Of a stretch of DNA of 64,000 bases, positions 43,762 through 51,124 are shown piece by piece. A model generated the notes under the pieces. It was not told the origin of the DNA. It searched no databases and saw only the letters and a program-made list of their open reading frames with translations. A program made the position numbers and the translations under genes. Every line of letters starts with the position of its first letter. The first letter of the stretch is position 1. Source of the DNA: UMGS1491 sp944380925 (GTDB lineage: Bacteria > Bacillota > Clostridia > Oscillospirales > Acutalibacteraceae); assembly GCA_944380925.1 (NCBI GenBank), contig CALWJD010000007.1:7807-71806 (forward strand), in the 5' to 3' direction.

Positions 43762-45684
43762 ATGTTTGAGAATATGAATATAGAGCTAAGTTTTTTTAAG
43801 CCATTTACCGATTTTTTGCAAAAATTAAAAAGCAAGTATGATGAAAGATTTTCGATGATGAATGGATTTTCAAATTCGAATCTTAATTTTACTGATTTTA
43901 TAGATAATTTTATACAGTCGAAAACTGTTGCGGAAACCACAATAGATGCAAATGCAAACAGCACCACAAGGGACGTTCGTACACTGCTTTCCGATATGGT
44001 TAAACCCCATACCAAACTGCTTTCTTATAATAAACTTTTTAAAGAAATAACGAATAAATATGGCAAAGAAGTTGCTGAATATTGGCTCGAGGGCGAATGG
44101 AACGGTGAGTTTTATCTTCATAATTCCGCAACGGCCTCATTTATTCCTTATTGTTATGCGTACGATTTGGATAAACTCGTTGAAAAAGGGTTGTTCTTTA
44201 TAAATAAATTCAAAACTGGCGCTCCAAAGCACCTTACAACTTTTAATGACCACGTTTTGGAATTTATAAGTTGGGCATCGAATCGCAGTAGCGGAGCGGT
44301 TGGACTTCCGAGCTATTTGCTTTATTCTTACTATTTTTGGTATAACGATGTTAAAAATAATTTTTATTTAAAAGACCCCGAATACTACCGCAGACAGTGC
44401 TTCCAAAAATTTATTTATGACTTAAATCAGCCGTATTTAAGAGTAACCGAATGCGCTTTTTCGAATATTAGCGTTATGGATAGAAATTATTTAACGGAAC
44501 TTTTCGGCGGCAGACAGTTCCCTGACGGCGAATATGTTATCGACCATATTGAAGGCATAATTGAACACCAAAAAGTGTTTATGGAAGTTGTTTCAAAAAT
44601 CAGGGAAGAAACGATGATGACGTTCCCTGTGCTTACGTATTCCTTACTTTATCAAAATGGTAAATTTGTTGATGAAGAGTTTGCTCGTTGGTGTAATAAA
44701 CACAATATGACGTGGTACGATAGCAACTTCTACGTAGGTAATGACGTAACGAGTCTTTCAAATTGCTGTAGGTTAATTTCCAATACTTCTAAGCTTGATG
44801 CTTTCATAAATTCCGTTGGTGGAACATCGCTTTCGATAGGAAGTATACAGGTAAACACAATAAATTTGCGACGTATCGCAATAGAAGCCGCAGGAAGCAA
44901 GGAGAAATTCTTGGAAATATTGCGTGAGCGCCTTGATAATTGCGTTAAAGTTCTTGATGTTGTGCGTGATATTATCAAGCAAAACATAGAAAGAGGTTTG
45001 CTGCCCAACTATTCTTACGGACTTATAGAGATTGAAAAACAGTACAACACAATCGGAATTACAGCAATGTATGAAGCAATTTCCGAATTTGGATTTATTG
45101 ATACAGATGAATTTGGCAATAAATCTTATTCTCAGGAAGGCCTTGATTTTGCAACCGAAATTTTAAATGCCATAAATGCTCAAAAAGATTCCTATAAATT
45201 TGATTATAGCATAAACGTTGAGGCGATTCCCGCAGAACGCGCAAATGTAATACTCAGCCAGAAAGATGCTATTTTGTACCCGAGTAAAGAGCAGTATTTT
45301 ATTTATTCAAATCAGTGGATTCCGCTTATGGAAAAATGTACTTTAAACGAAAAAATCAAACTTGGCGCAAAACTTGATAAAGAGTGTGGCGGCGGACAGA
45401 TTTCCCACATAAATCTTGCCGGAAAATTTGCAAGTGAAGAACAGGCTTGGAATTTACTTAACCATATAGCTAAGTCCGGAGTTATATATTTTGCTTATAA
45501 CTGCAAGATTTCTGTTTGCGAAGATGAACATGCTTTCTTTTCTCCAAGATGCCCCAAGTGCGGCAAAGAGGCAAGCGATACTTACTCACGGGTTGTTGGA
45601 TTTTTAGTTCCCGTTTCGGCTTACAGTAAAGAACGTAAGCAAGAATTTGAGCAAAGAAAGTGGTTTGATTTAAATGAAAATTGA
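43762..45684 (+). CDS. nrdD: Class III (anaerobic) ribonucleoside-triphosphate reductase
   Basis: Oxygen-sensitive glycyl-radical enzyme making dNTPs, 640 aa. The glycyl radical is Gly613 in SRVVGFLVP near the C-terminus. The zinc site is formed by the Cys pairs NCKISVC and CPKC just before it. HNSATASFIPYCYAYDLDKL, the substrate-loop ITECAFSNISVMD-type segment and ANRSSGAVGLPSYLLY are conserved features. It has no N-terminal ATP-cone, so it belongs to the shorter NrdD group. It follows a redoxin gene and overlaps its activase gene by 11 nt; NrdR boxes lie upstream of the operon. Confidence 0.93.
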   Translation: MFENMNIELSFFKPFTDFLQKLKSKYDERFSMMNGFSNSNLNFTDFIDNFIQSKTVAETTIDANANSTTRDVRTLLSDMVKPHTKLLSYNKLFKEITNKYGKEVAEYWLEGEWNGEFYLHNSATASFIPYCYAYDLDKLVEKGLFFINKFKTGAPKHLTTFNDHVLEFISWASNRSSGAVGLPSYLLYSYYFWYNDVKNNFYLKDPEYYRRQCFQKFIYDLNQPYLRVTECAFSNISVMDRNYLTELFGGRQFPDGEYVIDHIEGIIEHQKVFMEVVSKIREETMMTFPVLTYSLLYQNGKFVDEEFARWCNKHNMTWYDSNFYVGNDVTSLSNCCRLISNTSKLDAFINSVGGTSLSIGSIQVNTINLRRIAIEAAGSKEKFLEILRERLDNCVKVLDVVRDIIKQNIERGLLPNYSYGLIEIEKQYNTIGITAMYEAISEFGFIDTDEFGNKSYSQEGLDFATEILNAINAQKDSYKFDYSINVEAIPAERANVILSQKDAILYPSKEQYFIYSNQWIPLMEKCTLNEKIKLGAKLDKECGGGQISHINLAGKFASEEQAWNLLNHIAKSGVIYFAYNCKISVCEDEHAFFSPRCPKCGKEASDTYSRVVGFLVPVSAYSKERKQEFEQRKWFDLNEN

Positions 45685-46189
45685 GTTTCCTTCCGATAGC
45701 CTTTCTATTACGGTTAAGGAAATTGTTGACGAAAATTTTCAGGATTATAAAAAATCATCCATGTTTGTTGCCACGTCTCGTTGTGACTTTAAATGTCTCA
45801 AGGAGCGTGGCCTTGACTTTTCTATGTGCCAAAATATGAAGATTTCCAAAATGCCGAATAAAAAAATGTTTATTCCTCATCTTTTTTCACGCTATATGCT
45901 AAATCCCATAACCAATGCCGTCGTTGTGGGCGGTCTTGAGCCGATGCTCCAGTTTAAAGAGGTTTTAGATTTGGTATCTTATTTTAGAAGTAATAACTGC
46001 CATGACGATTTTGTAATTTATACGGGATATTATGAGCATGAAATTAAAAATGAGGTGCAAAACTTAAAAAAATTTGATAATATTATAATTAAGTACGGCA
46101 GATTCATACCTGATTCCAAAAGTATTTATGATAAGGTTTTGGGTGTAACTCTTAGCTCTGATAATCAACATGCCGTTAAAATAAGCTAA
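45674..46189 (+). CDS. nrdG: NrdG-like radical SAM activase of NrdD, variant cluster motif
   Basis: 171 aa, overlapping nrdD. It should use S-adenosylmethionine and a 4Fe-4S cluster to make the glycyl radical on NrdD. The cluster Cys are 37, 41 and 52 (TSRCDFKCLKERGLDFSMCQN), spaced CX3CX10C in place of the classical CX3CX2C, so the loop before the third ligand is eight residues longer. The GGLEP motif (residues 86-90) is the SAM-binding GGE-like element, and the domain is short as in other NrdG proteins. Operon position makes the role likely despite the unusual motif. Confidence 0.8.
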   Translation: MKIEFPSDSLSITVKEIVDENFQDYKKSSMFVATSRCDFKCLKERGLDFSMCQNMKISKMPNKKMFIPHLFSRYMLNPITNAVVVGGLEPMLQFKEVLDLVSYFRSNNCHDDFVIYTGYYEHEIKNEVQNLKKFDNIIIKYGRFIPDSKSIYDKVLGVTLSSDNQHAVKIS

Positions 46190-46236
46190 GGGAATCCGTA
46201 TTTAATTTGCGATAATGGAGTTGAATATTTTTTACA

Positions 46237-47601
46237 ATGGGAAAAGATATGGATGCAATAGTTGCGCTTTGCAAGAATCGTGGGTTTGTTTTTCCGGGCT
46301 CTGAAATTTATGGAGGCCTTTCCAATGCGTGGGATTATGGCCCTTTTGGCGTGATATTTAAAAATAATGTTAAAAACGCATGGCTTAAAAAATTTGTTCA
46401 AGAATGTAAGTATAACGTTGGCCTTGATGCCGCAATACTTATGAACCCAAAAACTTGGGAAGCTTCCGGTCATGTGGGAGGTTTTTCGGATCCTTTAATG
46501 GATTGCAAGGAATGTAAAACAAGGCACAGAGCAGATAAATTGATTGAAGATAATGGAATAGACCCGAATGCCATGACGTTTGCAGAAATGGAAGATTGCA
46601 TTGAAAAAAATGATATAAAATGCCCGCAGTGCGGTAAGCATAATTTTACCGGCATAAGAAAATTTAATCTTATGTTTAAAACGTTTCAAGGAGTTACGGA
46701 AGAGAGCAAAAATGAAATATTTTTAAGGCCTGAAACAGCTCAAGGTATTTTTGTAAATTTCTTAAATGTTCAAAGAACTTCACGTAAAAAATTGCCCTTT
46801 GGTATAGCGCAAATAGGTAAAGCGTTTAGAAATGAGATAACTCCCGGTAATTTTATATTCCGTACACGTGAATTTGAGCAAATGGAGCTTGAATTTTTCT
46901 GTAAACCCGGAACGGATTTAGAATGGTTTAAATACTGGAAAGAGTTTTGCAAAAATTGGCTTTTAAGTCTTGGTATGACGGAAGAAAACATAAGGCTTCG
47001 TGATCACTCAAAGGAAGAGCTTTGCCATTATTCGGCCGCTACTTCCGATATTGAATATAAATTTCCTTTCGGCTGGGGTGAGCTTTGGGGTATTGCGGAC
47101 AGAACAAATTTTGACCTAACGCAGCACCAAGAATTTTCGGGCAAGAATTTGGAATATTTTGATGCCGAAACAAACGAAAGGTACCTCCCTTACGTAATAG
47201 AGCCGTCGCTTGGCGCGGATAGAGTTTCGCTTGCGTTCCTTTGCGATGCATATACAGAAGAAAAGATTTCCGAAAAGGATACACGTGTAGTTTTAAAATT
47301 TCACCCTGCTCTTGCGCCGTTTAAAGCGTGCGTACTTCCTCTTTCTAAAAAATTAGGCGAGGGTGCCGAAAAGATAAGGGAAGAACTTTCAAAATATTTT
47401 ATGGTTGATTATGATGAAGCGGGCTCTATCGGAAAACGCTACCGCAGGCAAGATGAAATCGGAACGCCACTTTGCATAACTTACGATTTTGATAGCGAAA
47501 ATGATGAATGCGTAACGGTGCGTGACCGTGATACAATGGAGCAAGAGCGTATTAAAATAAGCGATTTAAAGGAATATATCGGTAATAAGATTAGTTTTTA
47601 A
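46237..47601 (+). CDS. glyQS: Glycyl-tRNA synthetase, single-chain alpha2 type
   Basis: 454 aa class II synthetase. N-terminal CKNRGFVFPGSEIYGGLSNA, motif-2 loop FRNEITPGNFIFRTREFEQMELEFF, and motif 3 IEPSLGADRVSLAFL are visible, together with LRPETAQGIFVNF. The C-terminal anticodon domain begins HPALAPFKACVLPLSKK and ends RDRDTMEQERI. A zinc-like pair (CKECKT, CPQCGKH) is present in the insertion. The gap before it is only 47 bp and holds no T-box leader, so its expression is probably tied to the upstream operon or a nearby promoter. Confidence 0.96.
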   Translation: MGKDMDAIVALCKNRGFVFPGSEIYGGLSNAWDYGPFGVIFKNNVKNAWLKKFVQECKYNVGLDAAILMNPKTWEASGHVGGFSDPLMDCKECKTRHRADKLIEDNGIDPNAMTFAEMEDCIEKNDIKCPQCGKHNFTGIRKFNLMFKTFQGVTEESKNEIFLRPETAQGIFVNFLNVQRTSRKKLPFGIAQIGKAFRNEITPGNFIFRTREFEQMELEFFCKPGTDLEWFKYWKEFCKNWLLSLGMTEENIRLRDHSKEELCHYSAATSDIEYKFPFGWGELWGIADRTNFDLTQHQEFSGKNLEYFDAETNERYLPYVIEPSLGADRVSLAFLCDAYTEEKISEKDTRVVLKFHPALAPFKACVLPLSKKLGEGAEKIREELSKYFMVDYDEAGSIGKRYRRQDEIGTPLCITYDFDSENDECVTVRDRDTMEQERIKISDLKEYIGNKISF

Positions 47602-47692
47602 GTTAGTAAAATATGAAATTAGTAGTAAAAATATAAAGTAGAAAGGTTGTGTTTTAAAGGAATTTGCGTTTTGGCAAGTTTCGTGTTTGTAA

Positions 47693-48877
47693 ATGGAAAA
47701 AGTTATATATATGGATAATGCGGCAACAACAAAAGTAAATCCTCAGGCGCTTGAAGCAATGCTTCCGTTTTTAAAGGATGATTTTGGAAATCCTTCAACT
47801 ATTTATAGTATTGGGAAAAAGGCAAGAAAAGCCGTGGAAGAGGCAAGAAAGACCGTTGCAAATTTGCTTGGGGCGGATAGCAAAGAAATATTCTTTACGT
47901 CATGCGGAACGGAATCCGATAATTGGGCAATAAAGGGCGCAGCTTATGAGGGTTTAAAAAAAGGAAAAAATCATATAATAACATCCAAAATTGAGCACCA
48001 CGCCGTTTTACATACCGCAGAAAGACTGCAAAAAGACGGATTCGAAATAACATACTTAGATGTCGATAAAAACGGTTTGGTAAATCCTGAAGCAGTTAAA
48101 AATGCCATAACCGATAAAACTGCGTTAGTTACGATAATGTACGCAAATAATGAAATCGGGACGATAGAGCCGATCGCCGAAATTGGTAATATATGCAAGG
48201 GAAAGGGAGTCCTTTTTCATACCGATGCGGTTCAAGCCGTAGGACATGTTAAAATTGACGTAAAGGCCCAGAATATTGATATGCTTTCACTTTCGGGACA
48301 TAAATTCGGAGCTCCTAAAGGAATAGGCGTTCTTTACATAAAAAAAGGCGTTAGAATACAAAAATTCATGGAAGGCGGAGCGCAGGAATCGGGAAAACGT
48401 TCAGGTACCGAAAATGTTGCGGGAATAGTAGCTCTTGGAAAGGCTATTGAGGCTGCTTATGAAAATATTGACGAAAAAAACAAAGCGCTTACCTCTAAAA
48501 GAGATAGATTAATTTCCGAACTTTTAAAAATAGAGCGTTCACGTTTAAATGGAGATAGCAATAAAAGGCTTCCCGGCAACGTAAACGTAAGTTTTGAAGG
48601 AATAGAAGGCGAATCGCTCCTTTTGTTTTTGGATATGGCAGGAATATGCGCTTCTTCCGGTTCGGCTTGTACTTCGGGCTCACTAGACCCCAGCCACGTT
48701 TTGCTTGCAATAGGTCTACCTCATGAAATTGCACACGGGTCACTCAGGCTTACTTTGAATGAAGATAACACCGATGAAGAAATAGATTATGTTGTAAAAG
48801 AAGTAAATAAGACGGTAAAACGCTTAAGAGCGATGTCGCCGCTTTGGGAAAAAATAATTAAAGGCGAAAGGGGCTAA
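47693..48877 (+). CDS. nifS: Cysteine desulfurase, NifS/IscS type
   Basis: PLP enzyme that takes sulfur from cysteine for iron-sulfur assembly. 394 aa. PLP Lys in SLSGHKFGAPKGIG, His in TSKIEHHAVLHTAERL, the N-terminal VIYMDNAATTKVNPQAL, and the mobile catalytic Cys in GICASSGSACTSGSLDPSHV. It is followed after 6 nt by the nifU-like scaffold gene. It supplies clusters for the many Fe-S and radical SAM proteins in this genome. Confidence 0.96.
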   Translation: MEKVIYMDNAATTKVNPQALEAMLPFLKDDFGNPSTIYSIGKKARKAVEEARKTVANLLGADSKEIFFTSCGTESDNWAIKGAAYEGLKKGKNHIITSKIEHHAVLHTAERLQKDGFEITYLDVDKNGLVNPEAVKNAITDKTALVTIMYANNEIGTIEPIAEIGNICKGKGVLFHTDAVQAVGHVKIDVKAQNIDMLSLSGHKFGAPKGIGVLYIKKGVRIQKFMEGGAQESGKRSGTENVAGIVALGKAIEAAYENIDEKNKALTSKRDRLISELLKIERSRLNGDSNKRLPGNVNVSFEGIEGESLLLFLDMAGICASSGSACTSGSLDPSHVLLAIGLPHEIAHGSLRLTLNEDNTDEEIDYVVKEVNKTVKRLRAMSPLWEKIIKGERG

Positions 48878-48883
48878 GTAAAA

Positions 48884-49327
48884 TTGGATTATAGCGAAAA
48901 AGTAATGGATCATTTTGCAAATCCTCGTAATGTCGGAGAAATTGAAGATGCTGACGGTATAGGGGAAGTAGGAAATCCAAAATGCGGAGATATAATGAAA
49001 ATGTATCTCAAAATAGAAAGTGGAATTATAAAAGATGTAAAGTTTAAAACGTTCGGTTGCGGAGCGGCAATAGCCACGAGCTCCATGGCAACAGAGCTTA
49101 TAAAGGGCAAATCCATTGAGGAGGCGCTTAAAGTGACAAATAGAGCTGTTATGGAAGCGCTTGACGGCTTGCCGCCTGTAAAAGTGCATTGTTCTGTTTT
49201 GGCCGAGCAGGCAATAAAAGCAGCGCTTTCCGACTATTATACAAAAAAAGGCATAGACCCCACACCGATAGTCGGTGCTATAAATGGAGAATGCCACGGG
49301 GATTCTTGCTCACATTGCGAATTATGA
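48884..49327 (+). CDS. nifU: NifU/IscU-like iron-sulfur scaffold protein
   Basis: 147 aa, starting at TTG 48884 (MDYSEKVMDHFANPRNVG) with an AAAGGGG box upstream. The three scaffold Cys are in NPKCGDIMKMY, FGCGAAIATSS and VKVHCSVLAEQA. The Asp after the first Cys (CGD) is kept. The C-terminus carries three further Cys (GECHGDSCSHCEL), an extension common in clostridial NifU-like proteins. Paired with nifS. Confidence 0.94.
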   Translation: MDYSEKVMDHFANPRNVGEIEDADGIGEVGNPKCGDIMKMYLKIESGIIKDVKFKTFGCGAAIATSSMATELIKGKSIEEALKVTNRAVMEALDGLPPVKVHCSVLAEQAIKAALSDYYTKKGIDPTPIVGAINGECHGDSCSHCEL

Positions 49328-49339
49328 TATAGATTAAAA

Positions 49340-49376
49340 AGCTCGGCGCTTTTGCATCGAGCTGTTAGTTTTTGTG
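49340..49376 (+). terminator. Intrinsic terminator after nifU
   Basis: Stem AGCTCG / CGAGCT (49340-49363) followed by GTTAGTTTTTG. Confidence 0.7.
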
Positions 49377-49386
49377 ATTTGTTATG

Positions 49387-49440
49387 TTTTGATATTGATA
49401 GTTTTTTGATATTGATAGTTTTAAAAATATGTTATATAAT
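49387..49440 (+). promoter_or_regulatory. Promoter embedded in a 17-bp tandem repeat
   Basis: Two exact copies of a 17-bp unit (49387-49403, 49404-49420) each contain TTGATA. The second TTGATA (49412-49417) lies 17 bp before a perfect TATAAT (49435-49440), forming the promoter of the GG-leader gene at 49476. Confidence 0.75.
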
Positions 49441-49475
49441 TGGGTATATAAATTTTATTTAGGAGATTATAAATT

Positions 49476-49814
49476 ATGACAATGAAAAACGAAGAGAAAA
49501 TCAATTTAATCAAAAAAGAGGCTTTAAGTGACGAAGAACTCGAAAATATTTCCGGTGGCGGAGGAGCGCTTTCATATGCTATTGAGGCAGCGTGTGCGGC
49601 TTTTGGAGCGTACTTTGCAAGTGTAGCATATGATAAGTCTATCGGCGGCTTTTTGCGTGATAAACAGGTGCGTCTATCTTTAAATTGGGCGAAAACCAGT
49701 AAAGCGGTGAGATATGTTAATATAGCTTCCAGATGGATTGTAATTTCGCAAGGTGCAGTATGGGCAGCGGCCTTAGCGGATACTATTTGTGAAAAGTTGC
49801 ATATTAAAAAATAG
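49476..49814 (+). CDS. Double-glycine leader protein, paralogue 1
   Basis: 112 aa. Leader of 28 residues ending in LSDEELENISGG, followed by GG (GGGG in all). The mature part of about 84 aa is Ala-rich and hydrophobic with two predicted helices (YAIEAACAAFGAYFASVAYD and IASRWIVISQGAVWAAALAD). It ends in DTICEKLHIKK, matching the ends of the next two paralogues (DAVCRSLNIED; KSICKDFDIK). The RBS AGGAG lies 10 nt before ATG. Likely a GG-processed exported protein or bacteriocin-like peptide; the exporter at 28701-33688 is the probable partner. Confidence 0.8.
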   Translation: MTMKNEEKINLIKKEALSDEELENISGGGGALSYAIEAACAAFGAYFASVAYDKSIGGFLRDKQVRLSLNWAKTSKAVRYVNIASRWIVISQGAVWAAALADTICEKLHIKK

Positions 49815-49877
49815 GGTCAAAAATTGCACCCCTGAGCATTTGGATATAAGTTTGTTTAAATTTGTTATTGTGCGTAA

Positions 49878-49906
49878 TTGACAATACTTTTAAAATTATT
49901 TATAAT
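49878..49906 (+). promoter_or_regulatory. Consensus promoter of GG paralogue 2
   Basis: A perfect TTGACA (49878-49883) and TATAAT (49901-49906) with 17 bp between. Confidence 0.85.
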
Positions 49907-49944
49907 CTATAACGAAATAGCTTTATATAACGAAAAGTTAGGGG

Positions 49945-50463
49945 GTGTGCGCCATAATAGATTTTGAAGATTTGAAAAATATGTCAAAGAATGGTGAAAT
50001 TGGGAAAAAATTACTACAAAAAGAAGAATTTAAGAGCAAAATAAAAAGAGTTTTATGTAAAGAAAAAATTGCGGATAATCAAGTTTCGGAAATGATCGAA
50101 AATTTTGAAAAAGCTCTAAAATATGGGGTACCATTAAGTGACGAAGAACTGGAAAATGTAGCTGGCGGCGTACCTACTAAATCCGAAAAGATAAAAACAG
50201 GAGTAACGCTTGCCGGTGACGTATTGGGGTATGCTTTAGGACAAGCATTCAATATATATTTACTTAACCCTAAAATAGAAAATCTAAGTTTTGTAAAAAA
50301 AGCTAAAAATGGTTCATATGGAACAGTTTCCAATTTTATTATATCTAAAGCAATTCCCTGGTTTACCTTTCTGCTTGTCACATGTGTTACAACTTTTATT
50401 GGCTCTGAGATTGGGTCCGGAGCGGGTGATGCCGTTTGTAGGAGTTTAAATATCGAAGACTAG
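49945..50463 (+). CDS. Nif11-like double-glycine leader protein, paralogue 2
   Basis: Up to 172 aa. Residues 5-74 look like a Nif11-type leader (IIDFEDLKNMSKNGEIGKKL ... LSDEELENVAGG). The mature part of about 100 aa has hydrophobic segments (VTLAGDVLGYALGQAFNIYL; WFTFLLVTCVTTFIGSEIG) and ends in GAGDAVCRSLNIED. The start is unclear: GTG 49945 lies inside the RBS itself (GGGGGTG), the next in-frame ATG (49981) lacks an RBS, and the best-spaced codon is ATA 49954. The mature part shares its C-terminal pattern with paralogues 1 and 3. No modification enzyme is adjacent. Confidence 0.8.
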   Translation: MCAIIDFEDLKNMSKNGEIGKKLLQKEEFKSKIKRVLCKEKIADNQVSEMIENFEKALKYGVPLSDEELENVAGGVPTKSEKIKTGVTLAGDVLGYALGQAFNIYLLNPKIENLSFVKKAKNGSYGTVSNFIISKAIPWFTFLLVTCVTTFIGSEIGSGAGDAVCRSLNIED

Positions 50464-50484
50464 TTTAATTAAAATAAATCTGTG

Positions 50485-50523
50485 CACGCAGCGCAGTTGC
50501 GCCGCGTGATTTTTAGTTTTTAA
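50485..50523 (+). terminator. Intrinsic terminator after GG paralogue 2
   Basis: Stem CACGC-A-GCGCA / TGCGC-C-GCGTG with a 2-base loop and one mismatch, followed by ATTTTTAGTTTTT. Confidence 0.85.
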
Positions 50524-50525
50524 TA

Positions 50526-50554
50526 TTGACAATTAATGAGATTTTTGCTACGAT
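50526..50554 (+). promoter_or_regulatory. Promoter of GG paralogue 3
   Basis: TTGACA (50526-50531) and TACGAT (50549-50554), spacer 17 bp. Confidence 0.6.
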
Positions 50555-50582
50555 TACAGTATGATTGGATGTGAATATAGTT

Positions 50583-50983
50583 ATGGCAAAATTAAAAAAC
50601 ATCATAGCTTTGAGCGATGAAAAACTATCAGTTATTGCTGGGGGTAACGACAGGGAGGACAGGGAAGCGACCTCAAAGTTTTTTAGAGGCATGATTGAAT
50701 ATATTGAGTGCCGGTTGAGTAATCGAGCCGGCAGAATTAAATTTGTTGGTGAAATAATTGGTGCTAGCATAGGATACTTTTTATATTATAATAGTCTGGG
50801 AAAAGAACTAGAAGAATCGCTGGGTAGAGATGCAGTCAATGAGTTCAGAAACATGCCCAGAGAAAGAGGGCTTACTGCTGCCAAATTTTTTGTATTGGTG
50901 TGAATATTATTTCCGTTGCTATAGGTGCTGAATGTGGACGTGTGGTAGGAAAAAGCATTTGCAAGGATTTTGATATTAAATAA
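50583..50983 (+). pseudogene. Double-glycine leader protein, paralogue 3, frameshifted
   Basis: The frame from ATG 50583 (MAKLKNIIALSDEKLSVIAGG; 50565 is an alternative start) stops at 50903, after FFVLV. The adjacent frame from the T6 run at 50886-50891 continues CIGVNIISVAIGAECGRVVG and ends KSICKDFDIK at TAA 50981-50983. This tail matches the tail of paralogue 2 (TTFIGSEIGSGAGDAVCRSLNIED), so a single base lost from the T run (or slippage there) split one gene. The leader is short (21 aa) with a GG site. The intact product would have about 132 aa. A sequencing error in a homopolymer cannot be excluded. Confidence 0.75.
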
Positions 50984-51014
50984 TTAGTTAGAAAAATTTG
51001 AATGAGTAACCAAA

Positions 51015-51052
51015 AAATATCACAGGTGTGTATACCGGTGATATTTTTATTT
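51015..51052 (+). terminator. Intrinsic terminator after GG paralogue 3
   Basis: Stem AAATATCAC / GTGATATTT (51015-51046) with an inner GGT / ACC pair, then TTTATTT. Confidence 0.8.
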
Positions 51053-51124
51053 GCAAAATATTAAAATATAATGTATAATTAATATTATCAAAATTATTAT
51101 TTAAACTAAAAGAAAGGGTTAGTA

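Noticed and set aside
46190..46236. T-box or glycine riboswitch before glyQS
   Set aside because: Only 47 bp are available and no T-box sequence or terminator/antiterminator pair is visible.
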